Positions 32,799-43,385 of a stretch of 64,000 bases of DNA are shown in pieces (position 1 is the first letter of the stretch; every line of letters starts with the position of its first letter). The notes under the pieces are model-generated. The model searched no databases, was not told the origin of the DNA, and saw only the letters and a program-made list of their open reading frames with translations. Where the stretch lies: contig JAPTJF010000099.1 in assembly GCA_029339195.1 (NCBI GenBank), forward strand, positions 62,001 through 126,000, written 5' to 3'. This stretch comes from Micractinium sp. NFX-FRZ (Eukaryota > Chlorophyta > Trebouxiophyceae > Chlorellales > Chlorellaceae). A program made the position numbers and the translations under genes.

Positions 32799-35308
32799 TC
32801 AGCTTCCCCGCTCGTGCTGGCGCCCCAGGCTGGGCGCAAACATGTAAACTGCCCTGCTGGCAGTCACAAGCAGCGGGTCGCCCAGCTGCCCTCCCCGGCA
32901 GAAGCTGGCTCCGGGTGTGATGCCCGCGTCGCCCCGGCTGATTGTGGAACCGCTGGTGCTGCAGTACAGGCTGAGCAGCTGGGAGCGCTCGCAGCCAGTG
33001 GCCACGGCCTGGCCGCAGGACACAAACGAGGGCTGGTAGATGGCAGAGATTCTGCAGGGGTGGTGGGGGATGAAATGGGATGGCGGGCAGGGGGGGAGGC
33101 ATGGGTACAGAGGTCAGATGCGTGCGCCAATGCAGGGGATCTACAGATCTACAGATCTTCATGCGGAATTAGGGTGAATGGCGGAGGGTCTGCAGGGGGT
33201 GCAGGGGATGGGGTGGGGGGCAGGTTTTCAAGTGCAGGCCACAAAGGGAAGTGCAATGTAACATACTGGAATGGGTATTCTGCCGGGGGGTGTACGCCCA
33301 TACGCACAGCACGCCCATCAACGCAGCACTGCACAGCACAACGCAGCCCTCCGCCCTGCCCACCTGGCCGCCTGCGCGTGCCCCAGCAAGCGATGCAGCG
33401 GCTGCCCCGGGCTGCGCAGGTCGTGCAGCAGCAGCGCTGGGTCGTGGCTGGCGGACAGCAGCAGGTGCTCGCTGGCGGGGTGCCAGCGCAGGCAATTGAT
33501 GGCGCTGCCGTGCGCCCCCGCAATCGCCAGGCTGGCGCCTGCAGCCGGGCGGGGGGAGGCATGGGGTGGGGCAAGGAGCCTTGCGGAGGGGCCTGGGTTG
33601 CAAGCGCTCAGCGCGTCTTGCGGCAACCTGCCACTGCCCCCGGGGATTGCCCCTGTCATGCGGCGCCAGCAGCAGCAGCACAGACCTGCACGTACGCACC
33701 TGCGCTGGGAGGTTGCCGCGTGTCCACAACACAGAGCTGGCGATTGTTTCCGCACGAGGCAAATATGCTAGCGCTGCTGCCATCGCCGCTCTCCCGCCAG
33801 CGGCAGCACTTGACTACGCCCTCATGAAGGTTATCATATCGGTGCAACAGCGCCAGGCTGGCGCCGCTGTCGCGCAGCACGCTCAGCGCCACGGTGGAAT
33901 CTTTGGAGGCGGTCAGCAGGCGGCCGCAGCGCTCGTGCAGTGAGAAGATGCCGCCTGCGGCAGGGGCAGCAGGTGGCAGCAGTTGGGTCGGATGGATGCA
34001 TGAAGGTGGCAGGTGGCATGCAGTTCCCAACTCAACACCTTGTCTGCCCGACTTGCTTGCTCTGGCTTGCTCTGAGCATGCTCAGTCCCACCCACTACCA
34101 GGCCACTGCATGCCCTACCACACCCCCTTATCGCCACAGTTGTGCAGGCCTGCCTGCCAACCAAACCAGCCTCCTCTTGATGCATACTCAAACAGAATCA
34201 CACACGCTCACCGGCATGAAGGTCTGTTGCCCTGGCCAGGCACTGCGGCACGCGCCCGCCGCGCCCGCCAACCTCCGCCGCCCGCCCAAGGTCCCACAGC
34301 CCGACCGTGCCATCGTTGCCGGCGGTGAGCAAGCGCAGGCCGGAGGCAGCAGCGTCGCACCCAGCAGACCCAGCGCTGGTGCTGGCCCCACTGCCGGTGC
34401 CTGCAGGTGCTGACATGAACTGGACTTCGGCCACCCAGCTGCAGCAGCAAGGGAGGGCAGGAGGCGCCTGGCTGCTCAGCGGCGGCATGCGGCCCTCGCC
34501 AAGGTGTGAAAGCAGCAGCAAAGCAGCAGGGCTAAGGACCAATCAGGCGCCGCAGAACTGCACAGTGGCCTGCACTCTTTGGCAAGCTGTGAGAGCAGAG
34601 GGCCGCAGGGCTACGGACCCATCAGTGCAAGGGGGAAGCCAGGCGAGGCAATGCTGTGTGACGCCTTGCTGAGAAGCCGCCCACGCACTCACCCACCCAC
34701 CCACCCACCCTTTGTGTAGCTTGCCGGACAGCAGAGGCGGTACGGTGCCACCTGGCGCCAGCTGTCCCGCCTCCAGCTGGCGGCTGCCAAACACACTGAC
34801 CACGCCGTCCTTGCCCCCCGCCTGCAGAACGGGATGCCGCCCAGCAGACAGCAGGTCAGCACAGGTCACGGTGCCTGCCAGGCTCCTCTCATACCTGGGG
34901 TAAGATTGGCTGCTGACGTCAATGGCACCGGGCAGCAGGCAAGTGCCGTGCCGGCCAGCACACGCACCCGGCCATGCGGCCACGCACGACATGCACACAG
35001 CGGGGACGAGACGCTGGCGCGCCAGGTTCATGCTTGCTGGCAGGTAGCTTGCCCATGGGCTCAACCACTCACTCACCGCCACCAGGCCGGGCCGCCAGTC
35101 CACGCTGTAAGCCCGCGTCAGCGCCGGGTCCGCCAGGCAGCCGGGCAGCTGGCGGAAGCCTGCCACCTTGCCTCTGTCTGGCACGTCGGCGATGCCGGCA
35201 GGTGCAGCCGGCTCAGGTGCCCCAAGGACTTCACACACGTACCGCCTCACGGAGCTGTCGTCGTACCGCAGCTCCGCCTCAGGCTCTGGCTCTGGCTCTG
35301 GCTCTGGG

Positions 35309-35340
<32 letters not shown>

Positions 35341-36864
35341 GGAGCCCTCCTCTTCCTGCACAGAGTCGCGGCAGGCAGACACTTGGGACCCCCAGAGCTT
35401 GGCTGTGGCTCGGCTATAGTCCCGCCCTCATGCTGCCAGCAAGGCAGGTGCCCGCTGCTCTCCCTCTTTTGTGATGCACCTGCCCGCCCGCCCGCCAGGC
35501 ATCGCCACTTAATCACGTGTAACCCCTGCAGCGCGCCTCACCTTGCTGCCACTGCCGCCGGGCGCGCCCCGGTTGCGTGCCGAGCGGCGGACCGGCGCCG
35601 GCGCGGCAGCGGGCTCGGCTGCACTCGTACGCTTGCGGGGCGGCCGCCGGGCCGCTGCCGCTGCTGCAGGAGCTGCAGGCTTCATCCCGACGCTGGCTGC
35701 CCCCAGGCCCATTGAAAGCATGACCTGCTAGCAAGCCGGCCACCGGAGCAAACAGAGAATGTTGCCATCAAGTGGTGATGCCAGAGGGGTTGGCAAAGCA
35801 CTGCAGCCAGTAGCCTGCATGGCACAAGGGTGCATGTCGAGCCGTGCGACGCCCGAGGGTACTCACGCAGCTGCAGGGTCGTTCCCGCCTGGCCCAGCGC
35901 AGGATCCTGCCTTCATGACACACTCCTTCAGAACGCAGCACAGCAGGGCAGCACAGCAGGGCAGCACAGGGCACAGGCAGAGGCACGGGCACAGGCAGCC
36001 AGGGTAGTGCCGTACCTCTTGGTTCCTTCGGATGCGCTCCATCCGCTGCAGCTCATAGGCGGTCAGCCCTCCAGTGCCGCCGCTGGCATTGCCACTGATG
36101 TTCTCACTGCCCAGGCCGCTAGGGCCATGGCCCACAGAAGCAGTGTTGACAGCATCGCCACTGCATCCAATGCTGGTGCTCCCGGGAGGCTGCTCCTCTT
36201 GACTGACGCCTGCGCCAGCCACCTCGCAGCGCTGCTGTGCTCCAGGTGCCGCGTCCTGCTGCTGCTGCTGCTGCTGCTGCTGCAAAGGCGGCGGCGGTGG
36301 CGGCGGTGGCCGCAGCGCTTTTGGCTGTTCCGGCTGCTGCTGCTGCTGCTGCTGCTGTGCCCGATGCTCCCTTGAAGGCGCACCTTGGCTGCATTGGCCA
36401 ACCCCAGCGTCTGCGCCAGCATGATCCGGCTGTTGCCCAGAGGAATGAAGCGGCGCTGCCTGCAGCTCCTCTTCTGTGGCTGGGGCTCCTGCACCCTGCT
36501 GCTGCTGCTCACGCGCGGCGCACCCTTTTGGCTCCAGCACTGCACCTAACTGCGGGCGCTTGTCAACAGCGCCAGTGCAGGACGCGGTGCAAGCTACATT
36601 CCCTGCTGCAGGGCTGCATGGAGAGGCACCAAAGGGGCTGGCGTGCACAGACCTGTTGGCGGCTGTCGGCGCAGTGGCAGTGCTGCCACCGCCACCGCTA
36701 CCGCCGCCGTGCTGCTGAGGGCCTGGCGCCTGAGCTGCCGCAGTACCGGCTTGCGTCCGAGGCTGTGCCGCTTGTTGCTGCCGCTGAATGGACGCTGCGG
36801 CGACGAAGAAGCTCCGTATGCTGCGTTGCCCCCCAGCCTCCTCCTGCTTGCGTTTCATTTTCAT
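32799..36864 (-). CDS. WDR76: WDR76/CMR1-type WD40 protein with N-terminal PIP-box-like motif
   Basis: Exons in transcript order: 36016-36864, 35542-35724, about 35069/35077-35355, 34709-34894, 34212-34438, 33700-33954, 33364-33538, 32799-33051; about 804 residues. WDR76/Cmr1 proteins are nuclear WD40 factors linked to chromatin and DNA damage. Support: the segment YELQRMERIRRNQEVMLSMG across the exon 1-2 junction matches the family's conserved helix before the propeller; KRTS and RRSARN follow; WD40 blades include AGGKDGVVSVF, LLTAGNDGTVGLWDL, LLTASKDSTVALS and LLLSASHDPALLLHDL. The first 280 residues are low-complexity, with Gln, Pro and Gly/Ser runs. The peptide QRSIRSFF fits a PCNA-interaction box. 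The exon 3 donor is uncertain: the strong GTGAGT leaves the phase wrong by two, and a donor eight bases further on (GA|GTGGTT) restores it. The start is the first ATG in frame. Confidence 0.82.
36805..36828 (-). other. PIP-box-like peptide QRSIRSFF in the WD40 protein
   Basis: Codons for residues 13-20 fit Q-x-x-I-x-x-F-F, the PCNA-binding consensus, preceded by the basic stretch KMKRK. Known from PCNA partners; binding here is inference. Confidence 0.65.
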
Positions 36865-37080
36865 TGGGATCAAGGTCGCTTTCACTGGCAGAACAGTCTA
36901 GAATATCAGCAGAGAGAGAGAGAGAGAGAGAAACAAGCGAGTGACACGTCGGATGGAATTTCGAGCCTGGAGCTAGCTCAGCTTGGACGGGCAGGGCAGC
37001 CGTCTGTCATTGATTGAGACATCGTGATCACGAGTTTCACTCCGGCGACTCCTTTCGCCCCAGCCTCCCTGCTGCCTCCA
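36865..37080. promoter_or_regulatory. compact bidirectional promoter with GA repeat
   Basis: Only 216 bases separate the start codons of the WD40 gene (-) and the GRAM gene (+). A (GA)10 run lies at 36911-36930. Such purine repeats are common promoter elements in plants and algae; function here is not shown. Confidence 0.65.
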
Positions 37081-39146
37081 ATGGCCGGCAACCCGTCGAA
37101 ATCGGAGTCCATGGCGTCCATGTCGTCATTTGAGCACGTGCAACTGGAGGACGTGTCCCTGAGTGACGACATGGAGCAGGAAAACCCCAGCCCCTCGGCC
37201 GGGCCTGCAGCCGCTGCCAAGCAGGCAGAGCAGTTGCCACCGCCTGGTGATGCCGCCGACAGCACCGCAGTGGCGGCAGACACAGCGCCAGCCCCGGTAG
37301 CCGCAGGTGGCGCCGCCGACGCTGCCGCCGGACCCGAGGCGGCGGAAGCGCCACCTGCCACCCAGGCCCTCGCGTCTGTGCTTGGCTTCTTTGGCACCGG
37401 CAGCAGCAACAGCAGCAGTGGAGGCGCAGGGCAGCAGCAGGGTGCAGCGGACGCCAAGCCGGCAGGTGCAGCAGCAGCAGCAGCAGCGGCAGCGGCGGGA
37501 GAGGACGAGTTTGATGCTGTGGCTGCGTTTGAGGCGGAGGCGCTCGAAGCGGCAGACAAAGTGGCGCACGCAGCAGAGGAGGTGGGTGCCTGCCTGCCTG
37601 GAGGATATGACTGGCAGCACGCTTGGTTGAGGGCCGCCTTAGCGCACCCGTGTCCATTGCTGCCGACGCAGCTGCCGCCGCACAAATGTGGGCGGGGGTG
37701 CGATGCGGCGTGCCCCCAGCATTACCCGCTTACCCGCTCCTGCTGCCGCAGCTGCATCCTTCCAGTTCTCCCTTACCGACCACTCCTTTAAATGCCCAGC
37801 TGTGCCTGCCGCTGCCTGCCTGACCGCCCGCTCTTCTGCATGCCCGCAGGTAGGACAGAAGCTGCTGTATGGCGCAGCAGAAGCCAAGGAAAGCCTGGCC
37901 AGCCTGGCGCAAGGCATCACCTCTTGGTGGGCAAACCTCGACCCGGTCAAACCCTCTGGCGAGGCAGGGGGCCGCAGCAGCAGCGGCGGCGGCGGCGGCG
38001 GCGGGCAGCGCGGTGCCGTGGCAGCGCCGAACGAGGCGGCAGCTGCCGCGCAGCTGGGGCTGGAGCCTGGGGAGACGGTACTGGAGTCGTTTGCCTGCCA
38101 GCTGTGGCAGACGTACACAGCCACAAACAACTTCTACACCCCAGTTCGCATGGTGAGTGGGGGCTCACCAGCGGCGCAGGCACGACACGCCAGCGTCTTG
38201 GGCCCTGGCGCTGCTCGGGGCTGTGCAGCGCACGAGCGGGCCGGTTGGGGCTGCGGAGGGAGGCCAGCCGCCTTTGGCCTGGCTGGCGGGAACGGTGCAC
38301 CACTTGCTTGCGCAGGAGGTAGGGCCAGCAGTACTGTGTGCAGCTCTCACGGGCGCTGCCAGTGGACCGACTAACTCAAGTGGCTGCACTCAGCAGCGCT
38401 GCTGCGCTGCTGGCGTGTGCGTGCCACACCCCACCCCTCCGACCGTTGTCCCTCATCCACACCCCACCCTGCCTGCCCCGCCCCGGTCCCACCGCCGGGC
38501 CTGCCTTTGCGACCCAGCTAGCAAAGACAAAGGCTGTAGTACCGCCCATCACCTCATCCACTCTCTGCTGCTCTCGCCCTGCCCGCCTGCAGGTCCCCTT
38601 CCCCGGCAGCCTGCACGTCACCAGCCAGCGGCTCTGCTTTGTGTTCAAGGACAGGGCGGTAGCACCTGTCAAGCTTGGAGGCAAGGCAGTCTTGGCAGTA
38701 ACGAAGCGGGCAGCTGATGCGCAGCTAGGTGGGTTGGGTGCACGTGGGCGGGGTTGGGCTGGGTTGGGTGGGCAATGGGTGCATGTGTCGGGCCCCCACT
38801 TGCTTTTTGCCCACCCACCCTGCTCAACGGCCTGCGTGAGGGTGCACAGAGGCAGTGCCTGTAGGCCCCACGCGCAATCCTGCCCTTTCCCACTGCCTGT
38901 CTCTCTGTCCTGTCCTTCCTGTGCACGCCTCCTGGGGCGCGCCGTGCCGTGTTAGAGCCCGCCGACCAGCACTGCGCTTCAACCCAGGTGCTCGCCTTGC
39001 TCCTACTCTTTGCAGGCCTGCCCGAGCGCATTGAGCTGTCGCTGGAGGCCAAGGGACAGAGCCTGGTGCTGGCCGACTTCTCGCTGCAGCAGCTGGAGCT
39101 GGACTCGGCGCTCGCCCTGCTCGAACACCTGGCGGAACAGGAGTGA
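37081..39146 (+). CDS. GRAM-domain protein
   Basis: Exons: 37081-37581, 37850-38152, 38593-38728, 39016-39146; 356 residues, phases consistent. Residues 1-165 are acidic and Ala-rich, with a Ser/Asp N-terminus and a helix-forming AFEAEALEAADKVAHAAEE section. After SLASLAQGITSWW and a poly-Gly linker comes the GRAM domain: ETVLESFACQLWQTYTATNN, then PVRMVPFPGSLHVTSQRLCF and VFKDRAVAPVKL, ending in a helix LQQLELDSALALLEHLAEQE. GRAM domains are PH-like folds that usually bind phospholipids; plant relatives are ABA- or membrane-related. The junction between exons 2 and 3 falls inside the domain. The start is the ATG at 37081; an earlier in-frame GTG was ignored. Confidence 0.85.
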
Positions 39147-39826
39147 CGAGCAGGGAGAAGTGAGGCATTGCCAGCGTGGCAGCGCGGGCTCCGCCGACCC
39201 GCACGGTTGGGGCCCCCCTCTTTTCTTCGTCACGGTATGCTTGCATGCCGCCTGCGTGCCTCCTATGGTTTGCACCTGCCTTATGGTCGCGTCTTTGTAT
39301 ACCTGTATTTAGTTCCTGCGCCTGTTTGCCGCTCCTTGTAACATATGTGTGGCCAGAACCGACCACGCGTCAACTGCGGCAGGTTGGCACGCGGCACGCA
39401 CAGCGCGCCACACCACCCTCGCAGAAGCGTTTGCCCCGCATTGGGCATATCTTGTTCTTCACCTGGTCTACCTGTACCAGAGCTGAGTCCGATTGCTCTC
39501 AAAGAGTGAGTTGCTCCCTGGCAGAACTGCTGCGCGTCCTTTGGCCGTCTCGGTTCGCCCGCATCAGATCGAAGACGCAATCAAGGCCCCAAACTCCAAC
39601 GCATTGCCAACGGTGGTGCCGCGGAGACGAGCAGCGTCGGGCTCGCTTGTTTCTTGCGCAGCCCCACCGCGCTCTGCCGCTGCCCTGGTGCAGGGTTTTG
39701 GCAGAGAACGCAAACCGGCCTGCGGCAGCGGCTGGCAGCAAGCCACATCGGCCACTGTGCGTTGCTCGGCCGGGCAGCGGCGCCGGCGGCAGTAGCCTAG
39801 TCAGCGGAAGCGAGGTGGACAGCGTG
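39147..39826. other. intergenic, may hide a 5' exon
   Basis: Contains the GRAM-gene poly(A) signal at 39337-39341. The frame of the following small gene stays open upstream to 39176 without any ATG, so an undetected 5' exon or extension is possible. Confidence 0.5.
39337..39341 (+). promoter_or_regulatory. TGTAA poly(A) signal of the GRAM gene
   Basis: TGTAA 191 bases after the stop codon. Confidence 0.75.
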
Positions 39827-40233
39827 ATGCAGGACCTGAAGAGCCGTGCCGCTGAGCTGCAGGACAAGCTGTCTGACCTGCACTCTGACTTCTGCCAGGC
39901 TGGAGCTCAGCAGGTGGGAACAGATAGGGGCACAGCACAGAGTGTCAGGCCCCCATGGGTGCGCCACATTTATGCTGTTGGCATCGACAGCTACACAATG
40001 TTGAGGTCCTTGCTCCTTGCCCCTCTCCCATGGTGCAGGCCGACCCTCCGGCCGCGTCTCAGTGGCAGCAGCAGTGGGAGGCGCAGGTGCGGCAGGTGAC
40101 CGAGGCCCAGCAGGCGCTGAAGAGCGAGGGGGTGGGGCTGCACACAGCAGAGGTGCTGGCGGGGGCGGAGCGTGCTGCTGGGCAGCTTGAGGAGCGGCTT
40201 GCGAGGTTGAAGGAGGCGGGCGCGGGGGGCTAG
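39827..40233 (+). CDS. small coiled-coil protein of unknown function
   Basis: Exons: 39827-39913 and 40039-40233; 93 residues. The sequence is almost entirely helical: MQDLKSRAAELQDKLSDLH, then WQQQWEAQVRQVTEAQQALK and AAGQLEERLARLKEAGAGG, with heptad-like leucine/alanine spacing. No family was recognised. The chosen ATG is the only methionine available before the coiled coil, but the frame is open for 650 bases upstream, so the protein may be longer through an upstream exon. Confidence 0.55.
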
Positions 40234-40849
40234 GAGTAGCGTGGGCGTGACAGGGGCGCAGCAACACAGACTGAAACGCACTGTACCACATGAATGAATG
40301 TACATGAATGAATGAACCTCATGTGAGAGGATTTCATAATGACAGCTGCCCCGGCGTTTGAAAGCAGGGGCCCCACACCATCACACTGTTGCCCTTCTCA
40401 CGGCTGCCCTCTGCCCCTCAAGTGCCTCTGGTGGACATTGCAGAGCCCCCACGCTACTCATGTTTTAATGCTCTCGTTCAAGGGTCTGTAGGAAACTTGA
40501 GGCCGCAAGGGCAGGGAAGGTATGCACATCGGCAGGGGCTCTGGGTGGTGAGCCGCCATTGTTGGTCAAAAGACCGCTGCACAAGTGTGAGGCTTCGGCC
40601 AGCGGTCCAGTGCAAGGCCTGTTTCATGGGCAGCGCGCCCAACACGGCAGGTGCCATCCCCGGGCGTGTGGCTGCCTGCCGCCAGTCCTGCCAGCCTCCT
40701 GCTCCAACTTCACTAGCTGTCATGACTGAGAAACATTGCACTCAGAAATATGAATTTCGGGCAGCATAGCGGGCAGGGAGACTGGTGGGCAAAATTAGTC
40801 TTGCCTTCCCGCTGCCGGGAAAAAGAAAGTCGTGCCAGCTGGCGCCAGC
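40234..40849. other. convergent 3' region, no gene seen
   Basis: Between the stops of the coiled-coil gene (+) and the pentapeptide gene (-). It includes an AT-richer patch at 40280-40350 with short ATGAATGA repeats. No poly(A) signal of TGTAA type was found here. Confidence 0.5.
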
Positions 40850-42755
40850 TCAGCGGCTGCCGCGGCACCCCAGCTCCGCCTTGCGTGTGTATTCATCCAG
40901 GGTGGGGTTCTGCAGGCACACAAGCAACGACAAGGAGGGCCTGGCAAGTCAGCAGAAGCTCAATTTGGGCGCACAGACACCAAGGGGTGCAGGGGCCAGT
41001 GGGGAGAGAGGATGTCGAGTCAGCCGCACCGCCGGCAGGGGCAAAGGGTGGTGGATGAGGTGAGGGGGGATGGGGGTGGGGGAGGGGGTGCGCGCACAAT
41101 GCAGGGGCTGTGCATAGCTTGCAGCCTGCTCCACGGGCAGTGTCCCAGGCCGCACCCACTGTCACCGGTGTGCATTTCGGCCTTCAAACCAATACATGGT
41201 GCTATGACATAAGCAGCGTGCCAGGGCGCACCTCACAGATGCGGACGACGTCGGAGCTGCTGAGCAGGGCGCCCTCAAAGCTTGCACCCTTCAGGTTGGC
41301 CCACTTGCCCTGGTACTTGCCTGCAGGCAAGGCATCACACACTCATGGGACAGCAGGGCAGGAGGGTGAGAGGTGGGGCCACCAGGCAAAGCGGTTTGAG
41401 TGGATGCACCCTCGGCGGCTGCAGGCCAGTAGTGCTGCTGCCCTGCCAGCCTGGCTGTACTGCCTCGGTCAACAGCACTGCCTGGCACGCACCGAAGGAG
41501 GCGGAGGACAGAATTGCGTTCTCGAACTGTGCGTTCTGCAGGTATGCGAGGGAGCAGGAGAGGACGGGGGGTGGTGTGGGAGGCAGTTGGGAGGCCGACG
41601 CCGGCAACGGTCATGACAGCCGTGAGCCCCCAGCGAGGGAGGCCAGGCAGCCAGGCAGCTAGCCAGCTAGCCAGGCGAGGACGAGGCGTTGACCACTTCA
41701 GCCCCCCAACACACCCAACACACGTCCCGCCCGCCCACCCCGCCCCCACCTCCAGGTCTGCCCCATCAAATGCGGTGGAGAAGGCGTTGACGTCGGTCAT
41801 GTTGGTGCCCCGCAGCGCCGCGCCCTGCGCCTGCGCCCGCGCAAACTGCACGCCCGTCAGGTTGGCGCCTGCCAGGCAGGGGGAAGTCGGGGTGGTGAGG
41901 TGGGCGGTGGTGAGGCAAGGGATCCGGATGCAGTGGCGTGCCACAGGGTGGGGGATGGGCGGAGAGCGGCGACAGGCGGAGGGCGGGAGGCGAGGGCCTG
42001 GCCAGGTCAGTGCCACAGTTGTCTGTCCCTCCCAGGCACACGGCATGTGTCCTGCGCAGCCAGGCAGCCTCTCCCCGCGCACCGCTGAAGTCGCTCTCCT
42101 GCATCTGCACCCCAGACAGCACCTTGCTCCGCAGGTCCTTCTGGGAGTAGTCGCAGCTGCGTGGCGAGTGGGGAAAGCGGTGTTGGTTGATAGCAGAAAC
42201 AGCAAGCAGCAGATAGGCAGCAAAATGCTGGGCTGTCAGCGTGGGCAGCGGCGGCGGGGCAGGTGGCGCGGCGCCGCACGCAACAGCTCGCTCTAGCTCG
42301 CACCCCACCGCACCCACCCCATCCCGGCCACAGCCCCAGGCCCCCAGGACCCTACCCAGCGGCTCTCACCCCCGCACGTCCACATTTGCCTCCGTCATAT
42401 TGCCGCCGCTGGCTTCCAGGCTGAATTGGGCCCTGGTTGAAGCAAACTTGTCGAGTTCGGCCAGGCTGCACCGCTCCGCCGTGCTCTCGGGGATCGGCGT
42501 GCTCCGCCCGCCCGCAGCGGCGGCAGGCGGCACGCCGCCGCCCAGCAGCAGCAGCGAGGCCGCGCCGGCGGCCACAAACGCTGCCGCTGCAGTGTCCCAG
42601 GGCGAGGGGCCCGCCTGGTCAGCCTGCACCGCGGCCACCGGTGTGCTGCGGCGGGTGGCGGGCGGGGCGGCGTGCCGCTGCTGCCGCTGTTGCAGGCGGT
42701 GCCCGACAGCGCTGGAGGTGAAAGCGCAACGCATCGCAGTGCCGGTGGCTGCCAT
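40850..42755 (-). CDS. thylakoid-lumen pentapeptide-repeat protein
   Basis: Exons in transcript order: 42370-42755, 42083-42156, 41750-41868, 41493-41535, 41232-41320, 40850-40909; 256 residues, phases consistent. The N-terminus (MAATGTAMRCAFTSSAV...) is a chloroplast transit peptide. A hydrophobic stretch (FVAAGAASLLLLGGG) ending in PPAAAAGG follows, which fits a lumen-transfer domain and cleavage site. The mature part has pentapeptide repeats of the A(D/N)LxG type: DLRSKVLSG, GANLTGVQF, GAALRGTNM, DGADLENAQFENA, ANLKGASFEGALL. The end (SDVVRICENPTLDEYTRKAELGC) resembles plant lumenal pentapeptide proteins of the TL15/TL17 kind. Those proteins form a right-handed beta-helix of unclear role. 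Two cysteines near the C-terminus could form a disulfide. Confidence 0.85.
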
Positions 42756-43385
42756 CAGAACCGAGGTTTGTGGCGGAAGCCGGCAAATGGAGAGTGACGC
42801 GATTGACAGCGGCGATGCGGTAGCCCCTGGACAGCCAGAACAGTGTCGGGAGAGCCAAACCAATGCCGATCTCCACCTTGCAAGGCGCAGGAGACAGATC
42901 AGGGAGGAAACCGGACACCCCTGCCAGCTCAGCTCAGCTTGCATCCGGGTTCTTGTGGACACAGGCCCCTGGGGAAACAGCAAGGGCAGTTCTCCGTCTT
43001 TTGGGTGAGCAGAAACCTTGGTGAGAGAGCCAGTGACCTACTGACTCTCTCCCTCGCCCGTCTCACACCAGCGCCAGCGGCAGAAGGCGGGCGGGAAAGG
43101 CAGACGCACAGCCTGGTGCAGACTCAGGCAGCTCAGCATGCCCAACAGCACAGCATGACCCGATTCTCTAATGTTGACATCCACATAGTCCGGACCGTCA
43201 TTTCCATGCCGTTCCCATCCTGACGCCCCACCGCCATCTAGTACTGCGGCACTTGGTGACTCCGTCTGGCTGCAACAGCATTCGTTCAGATTCACGCGCC
43301 AGCATCCCTGAGTGCCAAATGTGCTTACAGTTGTCTTTTTCTCCAGGAAGTGCTGGTGAGCAACAAACCTTCAGGTGTGCAAGTA
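42756..43385. other. intergenic
   Basis: Promoter of the pentapeptide gene (which reads leftward) and the 3' UTR of MYND copy 1. It contains a minus-strand TGTAA at 43325-43329 and a repeat unit at 43061-43158 that recurs near 47141-47214. Confidence 0.55.
43061..43158. repeat. dispersed repeat unit, copy A
   Basis: TCTCACACCAGCGCCAGCGG and the following bases match 47141-47214 with small indels. Copy A lies 3' of MYND copy 1, copy B 5' of it. Confidence 0.75.

Noticed and set aside
39176..39826. 650-base upstream extension of the small coiled-coil gene
   Set aside because: The frame has no ATG suited as a start, and the translation shows no recognisable domain; kept only as a possibility.
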